Part shown: positions 1-6,778 of the stretch, in pieces | How the letters are laid out: the number at the start of each line of letters is the position of its first letter | Numbering within the stretch: position 1 is the first letter of the stretch | NCBI GenBank assembly: GCA_913057845.1 | Contig: CAJXPC010000045.1 | Span: forward strand, 1-9,711 | DNA length: 9,711 nt | Direction of reading: 5' to 3' | From: an uncultured Pseudomonadota bacterium | GTDB lineage: Bacteria > Pseudomonadota > Gammaproteobacteria > Burkholderiales > Eutrophovitaceae | Notes under the pieces: model-generated | Databases searched by the model: none | The model's input: the letters and a program-made list of their open reading frames with translations, nothing else | What the model was told of the DNA's origin: nothing | Translations under genes and position numbers: made by a program

Positions 1-1
1 C

Positions 2-205
2 ACCTATACCGCGTATGAAGATCAAAAAATTGATGGCGCAATTGCCAGATTTCAATCCGACTCTGACCTTCAGTTAGTTCTGATTCGCTCTCAAAAACAA
101 CAGGTATGGATGGAATATAAAGGATCTGCTACAGCCTTTGCCGCATTCGAGCAATTAATTAGTGAATTACATCGGCAAGCCGAATCAAACAACCGCATCA
201 TATAA
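2..205 (+). CDS. C-terminal end of an unidentified protein (5' truncated by the contig edge)
   Basis: An open frame runs from the first bases to a TAA at 203-205 and gives the last 67 residues of a protein whose start lies outside the window. The visible part is soluble-looking, with no membrane segment. It has a run of alternating hydrophobic residues (LQLVLIR, then QVWMEYKG) suggesting two beta strands, followed by an amphipathic helix (AFAAFEQLISELHRQA) and a short polar tail. I do not recognise the family. It lies on the same strand as pepN, 119 bp upstream of the pepN ATG, so it may or may not be co-transcribed. That it is real coding sequence is inferred from the uninterrupted frame to the contig edge and the balanced residue composition. 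Confidence 0.55.
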   Translation, partial: TYTAYEDQKIDGAIARFQSDSDLQLVLIRSQKQQVWMEYKGSATAFAAFEQLISELHRQAESNNRII

Positions 206-324
206 TTTGAAATATAGGTAAGAATTATATTAGATCATCAATCAGTTAGCGGGTCGATACTGGAACTGTATTAACATTTCAAATGTCGATTTGATTACCC
301 TTAAAAAGATAGAAAGCCTTGGCC
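206..324. other. Intergenic region upstream of pepN
   Basis: This 119-bp AT-rich gap must hold the pepN promoter if pepN is not transcribed from the upstream gene. A TTGAAA at 207-212 resembles a -35 box, but no good -10 lies at 16-18 bp. There is a perfect short inverted repeat, ACATTT-C-AAATGT, at 274-286, about 40 bp before the pepN start. It could be an operator half-site pair or chance. I see no terminator for the upstream gene. Confidence 0.3.
311..316 (+). promoter_or_regulatory. Ribosome binding site deciding the pepN start
   Basis: A purine-rich AGAAAG lies 8 nt before the ATG at 325 but only 2 nt before an in-frame TTG at 319. The spacing therefore favours the ATG, which also gives an N-terminus that fits PepN proteins. 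The match to the Shine-Dalgarno consensus is modest. Confidence 0.45.
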
Positions 325-2928
325 ATGGAACAAACCTCACTTCAGCCCGTGTTACTTAAAGAGTACACACCATCAATCTACAAAATTCCAAAAATTGACC
401 TAAAAATAATGGTCGAAAGTGACTTCACGGAAGTTCATGCAACACTTTTAGTAGAAAAAAATATTCAAACAAAAACCACTGAGGACTTGCGTTTAAACGG
501 GGAAAGTCTGGAACTTATTGAGGTCAAACTAAATGGTCGAATTTTAGAACCAAGCGAATATCAACAAACTGAACACGCTCTGATCATCCACTCTCCAGGA
601 GACTCATTCACGATCGAGACCGCCGTACGGATTTATCCGGAAAAAAATACTCAGCTAATGGGGCTCTATGCTTCTAAATACGGATATTTCACCCAATGTG
701 AGGCTGAGGGCTTTCGACGAATTACATTTTCCCTTGATAGACCTGATGTTCTCTCTCAATTCACCACGCACATTCAAGCCCCAAAAGATAAATACCCAGT
801 TCTGCTCTCGAACGGAAATTTAACAACGAGTGGTGAATTAACGGATGGTCTCCATTTTGCACTTTGGACAGACCCCCACCCCAAACCATCGTATCTGTTC
901 GCAATAGTTCTTGGTCGTCTTGACAAAAAAGAAGAAAGGTTTATTACCAGCTCAGGCAGAACGGTTGCTCTGCAAATCTATGCGCCACAACACCAAATCG
1001 AACAAACCACTTTTGCAATGGAAGCATTAAAAAGATCAATGCGCTGGGATGAAGAGCGCTTCAATCTAGAGGTGGATCTTGATCAATACATGATTGTGGC
1101 GGTTGATGACTTCAATATGGGGGCCATGGAGAATAAAGGGCTCAACATCTTTAATACAAAATATATTCTCGCCAACCAAAGTCTTTCTACCGATCGAGAT
1201 TTCATGCTTTTAGATAGGGTTGTTGCACACGAGTATTTCCACAACTGGACGGGAAATCGCGTCACTTGCCGTGATTGGTTCCAATTAAGCCTCAAAGAAG
1301 GATTAACCGTATTTAGAGACCAAGAATACGGGGCAGACACTTACTCGCGAGGCGTTCAACGCATTCAAGAGGTACGGAGCCTGAGAACAACCCAGTTCCC
1401 TGAGGACGCCGGCCCCATGGCACATCCGATTCGACCTGATGCCTACGTCGAAATCAATAACTTCTATACGGCCACCATTTACGATAAAGGTGCTGAGATT
1501 GTTCGCATGATCCACACACTAGTGGGTGAGGATAACTTTCAACGCGGGATGAAAGTCTATTTTGAGCGACACGATGGCTGCGCAGTAACAACTGAAGAGT
1601 TCGTATCTGCGATGGAACATGCCTCCGGAGCAGACCTGTCTAGGTTTAGAAATTGGTATGTCCAGGCAGGAACTCCACGAGTGAAAATCACGAGCACGTA
1701 TGACGCCATGACTCAAACATACACTCTTGAGTGTCAACAATACTTTGCGGAAGAGAAATTCAAATCAAATCAGCCAGCCCACATTCCAATAAAACTCAAA
1801 TTATTTCAACCTAATGGGGCCTCATCAAAAGAACAAATCGTATCGCTGAAAGATTCTCGAGATTCTTTCTCCTTTACTCAGGTGACTGAACGACCCATTC
1901 CCTCCTTATTTCGAGAATTTTCTGCGCCTATCATTTTGGATTTTGAATATACGGATGAAGACTTACTCTATCTATTGGCTCACGATGATGACCCTTTTAA
2001 TCGTTGGGAAGCAGGCCAACAACTTCAAAGTCGACTGATTTTATCTGCAATACCAAAACTCGAAGGAAGGCTACAACCAAGCTGGAACAATAACTTCATC
2101 GAAGTTTTGTCTGAGTCACTGCATGAAGCACATGAAGATCCTGCTTTTACTGCTGAGCTTTTTTCAACTCCCGCTGAAAGTCATTTGGCTGAGTCACTTG
2201 AATTAGTTGATCCGGACTTGTTACACAGCGCACGCAACGCGTTGCGGCTTACAATCGCTCCCACACTCGAAGCCCAACTCTTGGATGTCTATTTAAAGCA
2301 GTCTAACCAAGCCTCTTATTCCCCTGACGCGAGATCAGCAGGCCAGCGGGCAATAAAGAATGTTTGCCTTGGACTACTCGTTGACCTTAAGAAACAAGAA
2401 TACGTTGATTTATCTCTCCGTCAGCTTGAAACGGCAACCAATATGACGGATGAATATGCCGCACTGCAAATTATCGTGAACGCAACAAGACCCGAATGCG
2501 AAGAGGCATTAATTAAATTCTACGATAAGTGGCGCTCAGAGCCACTCGCATTAGATAAATGGTTTGCTGTGCAAGCCGCATCACCGTCAAAGAATACAGC
2601 GGAGCGAGTCAAGGAGCTCATGACGCATCCGACATTTGATATTAAAAACCCAAACAAAGTCTTTGCTTTATTGCGAACATTCTCGGCGAATCATGTACAT
2701 TTTCACCGATCTGACGGATTTGGATACCGTTTGATTTCAGAGGCTATTTTAGAGCTTGACGCAATCAACCCTCAAGTAGCTGCTCGAATTTCTCGCAGCT
2801 TCGATCGGTGGCAAAAGTTTGATAAAGCCCATCAATCGCATGCAAAATCAGCTTTGGAGACAATTATCAATCAGCCAAAATTATCAAAAGACACAGGAGA
2901 AATCATCTCTAAAACTCTTCTAGGATAA
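325..2928 (+). CDS. pepN: Aminopeptidase N (alanyl aminopeptidase, M1 family)
   Basis: This is a zinc metallo-aminopeptidase that removes N-terminal residues from peptides in the cytoplasm during the last steps of protein turnover. Numbered from the ATG at 325, the protein has 867 residues, close to the roughly 870 of E. coli PepN, and it matches that protein along its whole length. The exopeptidase motif GAMEN is at residues 266-270. The zinc site HEYFH is at 302-306, with the third ligand Glu at 325 in the LSLKEGLTVF segment (HExxH-x18-E). The transition-state Tyr is near 386 (NNFYTATIYDKGAE). By analogy with E. coli, an N-terminal beta domain, a thermolysin-like catalytic domain (about 195-450), a small beta domain and a long helical C-terminal domain follow in order. 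All catalytic residues are intact and there is no signal peptide. An in-frame TTG at 319 would add two residues. The arsC-like gene follows after 12 bp. Confidence 0.97.
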   Translation: MEQTSLQPVLLKEYTPSIYKIPKIDLKIMVESDFTEVHATLLVEKNIQTKTTEDLRLNGESLELIEVKLNGRILEPSEYQQTEHALIIHSPGDSFTIETAVRIYPEKNTQLMGLYASKYGYFTQCEAEGFRRITFSLDRPDVLSQFTTHIQAPKDKYPVLLSNGNLTTSGELTDGLHFALWTDPHPKPSYLFAIVLGRLDKKEERFITSSGRTVALQIYAPQHQIEQTTFAMEALKRSMRWDEERFNLEVDLDQYMIVAVDDFNMGAMENKGLNIFNTKYILANQSLSTDRDFMLLDRVVAHEYFHNWTGNRVTCRDWFQLSLKEGLTVFRDQEYGADTYSRGVQRIQEVRSLRTTQFPEDAGPMAHPIRPDAYVEINNFYTATIYDKGAEIVRMIHTLVGEDNFQRGMKVYFERHDGCAVTTEEFVSAMEHASGADLSRFRNWYVQAGTPRVKITSTYDAMTQTYTLECQQYFAEEKFKSNQPAHIPIKLKLFQPNGASSKEQIVSLKDSRDSFSFTQVTERPIPSLFREFSAPIILDFEYTDEDLLYLLAHDDDPFNRWEAGQQLQSRLILSAIPKLEGRLQPSWNNNFIEVLSESLHEAHEDPAFTAELFSTPAESHLAESLELVDPDLLHSARNALRLTIAPTLEAQLLDVYLKQSNQASYSPDARSAGQRAIKNVCLGLLVDLKKQEYVDLSLRQLETATNMTDEYAALQIIVNATRPECEEALIKFYDKWRSEPLALDKWFAVQAASPSKNTAERVKELMTHPTFDIKNPNKVFALLRTFSANHVHFHRSDGFGYRLISEAILELDAINPQVAARISRSFDRWQKFDKAHQSHAKSALETIINQPKLSKDTGEIISKTLLG

Positions 2929-2940
2929 GGAACAAAAATT

Positions 2941-3300
2941 ATGGTTACCGCAGAAGTGAAGATCTACCACAACCCGAGGTGCAGCAAAAGCCGAAATGCT
3001 CTGGCTATTCTACGAGACAATGGGGTTCAACCCTTAGTTATTGAGTACTTAAAAAATCCACTCAATGCCGATCAGATCTCTTCGATATGCTCAAAACTCG
3101 GAATCAAACCAGAGCAGTTGATCCGCAAAGGGGAGTCTATATTTAAAGAATATTACTCTGGAGAAAGCCTGAGTGACGCCACCTCAATTCAAGCCATGAC
3201 CAAGCACCCAATCTTAATCGAACGTCCCATCATCGTATGCGGGAACAAAGCAGCAATCGGTCGGCCACCAGAAAACGCACTTCTTGTTTTGGGTGCTTAG
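2941..3300 (+). CDS. arsC: Arsenate reductase-like protein (ArsC/YfgD glutaredoxin-coupled family)
   Basis: A 119-residue thioredoxin-fold protein of the ArsC family, which reduces arsenate through a catalytic cysteine with glutathione and glutaredoxin as electron source. The active site HNPRCSKSRN holds Cys14. Arginines corresponding to the oxyanion-binding residues of E. coli ArsC are present at Arg62 (LIRKGE), Arg95 (ILIERPI) and Arg108 (IGRPPE). The length and sequence (YHNPRCSKSR at the start, IGRPPE near the end) are nearer to E. coli YfgD than to plasmid ArsC, which is about 140 residues. YfgD-type proteins are widespread and often not part of arsenic resistance operons. No arsR, arsB or acr3 gene is nearby, so a general redox role is equally possible. 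The AAGGAA ribosome site at 2927-2932 overlaps the pepN stop, indicating co-transcription and possible translational coupling. Confidence 0.9.
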   Translation: MVTAEVKIYHNPRCSKSRNALAILRDNGVQPLVIEYLKNPLNADQISSICSKLGIKPEQLIRKGESIFKEYYSGESLSDATSIQAMTKHPILIERPIIVCGNKAAIGRPPENALLVLGA

Positions 3301-3405
3301 AATGCGCCAGCTCGGAACATTACACTTGGTAAGAACTCAGCATTTCGGTGTTGGTAGAAAGCGCATTACTGAGTAAGTTAATAAATTAAAGAAATGCCCT
3401 AAACT
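3301..3405. other. Convergent intergenic region between arsC and the DUF1015 gene
   Basis: This 105-bp spacer separates two genes that end towards each other. I found no GC-rich hairpin with a T-run for either gene. The only pairings seen are loose ones: ACTCAG with CTGAGT flanking a loop of about 30 nt, and AATGCGC at 3301-3307 with GCGCATT at 3361-3367. Neither is a convincing terminator. Confidence 0.3.
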
Positions 3406-4647
3406 TTAATCTAAGACGTGAGACACCAATCCGTCAGCTAATTTTGGCTCAAACCAAGTAGACTTAGGTGGCATTACCTGACCTTGATCCGCAATAGCCA
3501 TCAATTCCTCGATCTTGGTAGGGAAAAGAGAAAAGGCACAGGCCATTTCTTTAGAGTCTACTCGCTTCATCAGTTCTCGAGTCCCTCGAATACCACCTAC
3601 GAAACCTATTCTCTTATCTTTTCTCAGGTCATGTATGCCAAGAACAGGTCCTAAAACTCGGTTAGATAGCACACTGACATCGAGTGTTTCAATAGGGTCA
3701 TCAGACCTCAGCGTGGCGCTTAGCGTCAACGTATGCCAATGGCCATCTAGATACAACCCCATCACTCCCTTTTCCTTTGGAACAACTGGATCATCCGAAG
3801 GCTGAACGACAAAATCCTTCCTCAAATCCTCTAAAAAATCATTTGGACTCAAACTATTAAGGTCCGCCACCACACGATTGTAGGCAAGAATTTGCATCTG
3901 ATCCTGCGGAAAAGCTACCGCGAGGAAATAATCATAACTTTTAGGTCCTGCAACAACTTGCGCCCCTCGGCTCATTTTAAGTTTTTGAACTCGCGATGCT
4001 GCAGCTGACCTATGATGACCATCAGCAATATAAAGAGCGGGTAAGTCATCAAACAACGCGACAAGTTGGGCTATTTTCTCGGCCGACGAAATCATCCACA
4101 GCTCATGTCGAACTCCATCCACATCCAAAACGTCAGAATCAGAATCCCCAGTAGACTCTGACGCAATTATGGCGTCGATGTCTTTTGACGAAGGATATGC
4201 GAGCAAAACGGGGCCAGTTTGAACCGAGAGCTCGTCAATCTGACGGACTCGATCATCTTCTTTATCTGGTCGAGTGAATTCATGCTTGCGGATGTAATTT
4301 TGGTCATAGGCATCGACTGACGCACTAACTACAAGACCCGACTGACTGACACCATGCCCAGTTAATCGGTATACAAAAAAACAAGCTTCGTCGTCCCGCA
4401 CCAATATGCCCTTATCTACAAGCGCCTTTAAATTAACTTTCGCCTTCTTGTACACTTGAGGCGAATAAGGATCTGTACCTTCAGGCAAGTCAATCTCCGG
4501 CCTCGAGATATGCAAGAAACTATTAGGCTTGTCCTTCGCTAAAACAAGTGCTTCTTTGTAAGACATCACATCATAGGGTGGTGCAGCCACCTCTACTGCC
4601 TTACCTGTTGCCGGACGTAGACCTTTAAATGGGCGAATTAAAGTCAT
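3406..4647 (-). CDS. DUF1015 family protein
   Basis: This 413-residue protein matches the DUF1015 family over its full length. Hallmarks in order are an N-terminal AAPPYDV at 21-27, HEFTRPDKEDDRVR at 122-135, YIADGHHR at 206-213, and a C-terminal MPPKSTWFEPKLADGL at 392-407. No enzyme activity is firmly assigned as far as I know. The DGHHR signature recalls the ParB/SerK-like fold of free-serine kinases, and DUF1015 genes in some anaerobes sit beside serine biosynthesis genes, so a small-molecule kinase role is a reasonable guess but unproven. No serine genes are present here. The start is the ATG at 4645-4647, preceded by GAGG at 4658-4661 with a 10-nt spacing. The gene lies downstream of the SWIB gene on the same strand, but a terminator intervenes. 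No signal peptide or membrane segment is visible. Confidence 0.9.
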   Translation of the reverse strand: MTLIRPFKGLRPATGKAVEVAAPPYDVMSYKEALVLAKDKPNSFLHISRPEIDLPEGTDPYSPQVYKKAKVNLKALVDKGILVRDDEACFFVYRLTGHGVSQSGLVVSASVDAYDQNYIRKHEFTRPDKEDDRVRQIDELSVQTGPVLLAYPSSKDIDAIIASESTGDSDSDVLDVDGVRHELWMISSAEKIAQLVALFDDLPALYIADGHHRSAAASRVQKLKMSRGAQVVAGPKSYDYFLAVAFPQDQMQILAYNRVVADLNSLSPNDFLEDLRKDFVVQPSDDPVVPKEKGVMGLYLDGHWHTLTLSATLRSDDPIETLDVSVLSNRVLGPVLGIHDLRKDKRIGFVGGIRGTRELMKRVDSKEMACAFSLFPTKIEELMAIADQGQVMPPKSTWFEPKLADGLVSHVLD

Positions 4648-4676
4648 GCAATAAAAACCTCAGGCTGGTGATGGCA

Positions 4677-4713
4677 AATAAAAAGGGCGAACCGAAAGAA
4701 ATCGGATCGCCCC
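4677..4713 (-). terminator. Rho-independent terminator of the SWIB gene
   Basis: Read on the minus strand, GGGCGA pairs with TCGCCC (4707-4712 with 4685-4690), and after one T-T mismatch CCGA pairs with TCGG (around 4692-4705). A 6-nt loop closes it, and the stem is followed directly by TTTTTATTT. It starts 14 bp past the SWIB stop codon. It lies between the SWIB and DUF1015 genes, so DUF1015 must depend on readthrough or on its own promoter. Confidence 0.8.
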
Positions 4714-4726
4714 TAGGTAGGGTCGC

Positions 4727-5086
4727 TTAAGATAGATGATTATTTACAAGCTTAGTCATTTCAAACATTGACACTTGTTTTTTGCCACCAAATATTGGTT
4801 TTAATTTATCGTCTGCATTTATATTTCTCCTGTTTTTTGCGTCCTGGAGATCGTGCTTCTTAATGTAAACCCATATCTTCTTCGTGACCTCAGTGCGTGG
4901 GATTGGCTTCGCACCGACCACAGCAGCGAGCTCGGCACTTGGCGTCATCGGCTTCATGAAAGCTGCATTAGGTTTTCTTTTAACGGCCGCCTTTTTCTTA
5001 GCGGGCGCTTTTTTTGCTACGGGCTTTTTAGCCGGGGCTTTTTTTGCTACGGGTTTTTTTGCCGGTGTCTTTTTAGCAGCTGCCAT
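4727..5086 (-). CDS. SWIB/MDM2-domain protein with a Lys/Ala-rich histone-like N-terminus
   Basis: A 119-residue basic protein with two parts. Residues 1-40 are almost entirely Lys, Ala, Pro and Val, in a repeated KKPVAKKAPA pattern like the tails of bacterial histone H1-like proteins, and should bind DNA without sequence specificity. Residues 43-118 form a SWIB domain: FMKPMTPSAELAAVVG, then PRTEVTKKIWVYIKKHDLQD, then RRNINADDKLKPIFGGKKQVSMFEMTKLV. SWIB domains in eukaryotes belong to chromatin remodelling complexes; in chlamydiae one is fused to topoisomerase I. Stand-alone Lys/Ala-tailed forms are common in Burkholderiales, where their role is largely unknown, though nucleoid association is likely. 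A GGAGA ribosome site lies just before the ATG at 5084-5086. The gene has its own promoter and terminator, so it is probably a single-gene, well-expressed transcript. Confidence 0.93.
   Translation of the reverse strand: MAAAKKTPAKKPVAKKAPAKKPVAKKAPAKKKAAVKRKPNAAFMKPMTPSAELAAVVGAKPIPRTEVTKKIWVYIKKHDLQDAKNRRNINADDKLKPIFGGKKQVSMFEMTKLVNNHLS
5007..5066 (-). repeat. Two tandem 30-bp repeats encoding the basic tail
   Basis: The segments 5007-5036 and 5037-5066 differ at 3 of 30 positions and encode two copies of a 10-residue Lys/Ala/Pro/Val unit of the SWIB protein. Because the period is a multiple of three, copy-number change would lengthen or shorten the tail without a frameshift. Confidence 0.8.
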
Positions 5087-5107
5087 CTTTAAGTCTCCTG
5101 TATTTAA

Positions 5108-5136
5108 CCTATAAATTTAGGGGATATCAGTGTCAA
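5108..5136 (-). promoter_or_regulatory. Sigma70-type promoter of the SWIB gene
   Basis: On the minus strand a perfect TTGACA -35 box (5131-5136) is followed after exactly 17 bp by TATAGG (5108-5113), four of six matches to the -10 consensus. The predicted transcript start near 5101 gives a leader of about 15 nt that still contains the GGAGA ribosome site. Confidence 0.6.
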
Positions 5137-5141
5137 AACTC

Positions 5142-5190
5142 GAACGCCAGTACTGTCTCCGGCATGCGATTCAGAGAATGCCCAGCGTTC
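5142..5190. repeat. Nested inverted repeat
   Basis: GAACGC at 5142-5147 pairs with GCGTTC at 5185-5190, and inside it GGCAT at 5161-5165 pairs with ATGCC at 5178-5182 around a 12-nt loop. The unpaired stretch on the left arm (about 13 nt) is much longer than on the right (2 nt), so the fold is imperfect. It lies just upstream of the SWIB -35 box and could be an operator or a structured RNA element. There is no T-run to make it a terminator. Confidence 0.35.
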
Positions 5191-5360
5191 CGTTCGTTGT
5201 CAATACTTTTTATGCCTAAAAACAACAATCCCCCCCTCTAAAAATAGCAATTCACGAATGCATTCCAGGAAATCTAATTCGCCCTCGTCAAAGTAAAAAA
5301 GAATTTATTCAGGGTACATTGTCAATCGTGAGACTTACAAATTAGCTCCATCACATCGAT

Positions 5361-5376
5361 GATTATGAGATTATGA
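5361..5376. repeat. Tandem 8-bp direct repeat GATTATGA x2
   Basis: Two adjacent exact copies of GATTATGA end 43 bp before the AtuA start codon, where a promoter or activator site for the operon would be expected. The function is unknown, and chance cannot be excluded in AT-rich DNA. Confidence 0.4.
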
Positions 5377-5419
5377 GTCACGCACTTAATATTGCGACTT
5401 TAAAAATGTTGAGGAAGTT

Positions 5420-6769
5420 ATGGGTATACGCATCGGATCAGGTTCAGCTTGGTGGGGAGACAGAATTTCGCCAGCCAAAAACAATGCAGACAAAGGGCGC
5501 TTAGACTATCTATGTTTTGAGACAATGGCTGAGGCAACCGTTTCCGCAGCACAAGTTAGGAAGCGGCGAGATCCAACTTTTCCCGGTTATGACACCTGGT
5601 TAGATGATCGAATGCAAGCTGTTCTCCCCGGCTGTCTAAAACAAGGCACAAAAATCATTTCCAACCAAGGATGGATCAATCCCAATGGTGCTGCGGAGCG
5701 CATCGTTTATTGGCTGAAAACTCTCGGATTTCGAGGTATTAAGGTCGCTGCGGTTAACGGAAGTTTGATCACCGACCGGGTGCTTGATATGACCGACACG
5801 ATTTTAGAGACTGGGGAGCCAACACATTCACTTAAAGGGAAAATCGTATCTGCAGAGGCATACCTTGGGGCAGAACCGATTGTGCAAGCCCTAAACGAAG
5901 GTGCACACATTGTTGTAACCGGCCGAGTAGCAGATCCCTCAATTTTTGCTGCACCGATGATGTATGAATTTGGCTGGGGAATGGATGACTACGCTCACCT
6001 AGGACTAGCTAACGGGATTGGGCATCTCATGGAATGTGGTGCGCAGGTTACGGGCGGATACTTCGCAGACCCTGGGTTTAAAGATGTACCGAATCCTTGG
6101 GACTTGGCGTTTCCAATTGCTGAGGTGGATGAAAATGGTAGTGCGATCATTACCAAAATCCAAGGTACAGGAGGCTTCGTAAATGCCATGACCATTAAAG
6201 AGCAACTGCTATACGAAGTGCATGATCCAGCTAATTACATCACCCCCGACGTTGTCGTCGATTTCTCGACCACCCAGCTTGAAGAAGTATCCGAAAATCG
6301 GGTATTGGTATGGGACATAACAGGAAAACCACGGACTCCCACACTAAAAGTATCTATCGGGTGTGAAGAGGGCTTTATTGGAGAGGATATGTTTTTTTAC
6401 GCTGGAGAAGGTGCATTAAAACGAGCAAAGCTCGCCGAAACCATATTACGAGAACGGTTCAAAATTGTGAACCTTAAAGCTGAAGAGCTACGAATAGATT
6501 ACCTTGGGCTCAACGCTATTCACGGAGACATGACACCTAAAAGTGATCATGAGCCCTACGAAGTTGCAGTACGTGTTGCCGCAAGAACATTAAGTCGAGA
6601 GGAGGCCATGAAGATCGGTCGAGAAGTCGATGGCATGGCTGTATCCGGCGTGGGAATGACAGGGAAGCGGGTTCCGCACCAAGATCGCACAAGAGAAATC
6701 ATTGGGGTTTGGTCATCACTTGTTGATAGGACTAAAATTAATCCGACGATCAACTTTTATGAAAGTTGA
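5420..6769 (+). CDS. AtuA family protein (acyclic terpene utilization type, DUF1446)
   Basis: A 449-residue cytoplasmic protein of the AtuA/DUF1446 family. Recognisable family blocks are the N-terminal GIRIGSGSAWWGDR (2-15), DYLCFETMAEAT (29-40), GWINPNGAAE (84-93), VTGRVADPS (166-174), GTGGFVNAMTIKEQLLYE (249-266) and HDPANYITPDVVVDF (268-282). AtuA is required for citronellol and geraniol use in Pseudomonas, but its reaction is not established; other members sit in varied catabolic clusters. Here it is the first gene of a three-gene operon, with a good ribosome site (GAGGA, 5411-5415). The stop TGA at 6767-6769 is followed after 9 bp, in the same frame, by the next gene, which encodes a domain fused to the C-terminus in some relatives. 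No carboxylase or acyl-CoA genes accompany it, so terpene use should not be assumed. Confidence 0.9.
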   Translation: MGIRIGSGSAWWGDRISPAKNNADKGRLDYLCFETMAEATVSAAQVRKRRDPTFPGYDTWLDDRMQAVLPGCLKQGTKIISNQGWINPNGAAERIVYWLKTLGFRGIKVAAVNGSLITDRVLDMTDTILETGEPTHSLKGKIVSAEAYLGAEPIVQALNEGAHIVVTGRVADPSIFAAPMMYEFGWGMDDYAHLGLANGIGHLMECGAQVTGGYFADPGFKDVPNPWDLAFPIAEVDENGSAIITKIQGTGGFVNAMTIKEQLLYEVHDPANYITPDVVVDFSTTQLEEVSENRVLVWDITGKPRTPTLKVSIGCEEGFIGEDMFFYAGEGALKRAKLAETILRERFKIVNLKAEELRIDYLGLNAIHGDMTPKSDHEPYEVAVRVAARTLSREEAMKIGREVDGMAVSGVGMTGKRVPHQDRTREIIGVWSSLVDRTKINPTINFYES

Positions 6770-6778
6770 AAAAATATC

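Larger units (their letters stand above)
5087..5419. other. 333-bp divergent intergenic region between the SWIB gene and the AtuA operon
   Basis: The region holds the SWIB promoter at its left edge and, by necessity, the promoter of the plus-strand AtuA operon. No frame longer than about 10 codons is contained within it. It contains a nested inverted repeat (5142-5190), a run of seven C (5230-5236), a 10-bp palindrome GAATGCATTC (5256-5265) and a tandem 8-bp repeat (5361-5376). I could not find a convincing plus-strand sigma70 promoter: a TTGTCA at about 5320 has no good -10, and a TAATAT near 5387 has no good -35. A strong GAGGA ribosome site at 5411-5415 precedes the AtuA start. Activator-dependent transcription would fit, but that is inference. 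Confidence 0.5.

Noticed and set aside
207..233. A pepN promoter with TTGAAA as the -35 box.
   Set aside because: No -10 box at 16-18 bp spacing is better than three or four of six matches, so it was not called as a feature.
319..324. TTG at 319 as the pepN start.
   Set aside because: The purine-rich ribosome site is only 2 nt away from it but 8 nt from the ATG at 325.
4853..5114. Plus-strand open frames across the SWIB gene that look like hydrophobic Phe/Leu/Ala-rich proteins.
   Set aside because: They are the antisense of the Lys/Ala-rich tail; the SWIB domain on the minus strand is unmistakable.
5256..5265. GAATGCATTC palindrome as a TetR-type operator for the AtuA operon.
   Set aside because: A 10-bp palindrome is short, and no regulator gene lies nearby to support it. 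It is kept only as part of the intergenic description.
5373..5504. A small plus-strand frame of about 43 codons starting at 5373 and overlapping the AtuA start in another frame.
   Set aside because: It has no good ribosome site and most of it lies inside the AtuA coding sequence, so it is probably chance. A leader peptide cannot be fully excluded.
5420..6769. Naming this gene atuA and assigning terpene breakdown.
   Set aside because: The rest of the acyclic terpene cluster is missing, and the family occurs in many unrelated catabolic clusters.
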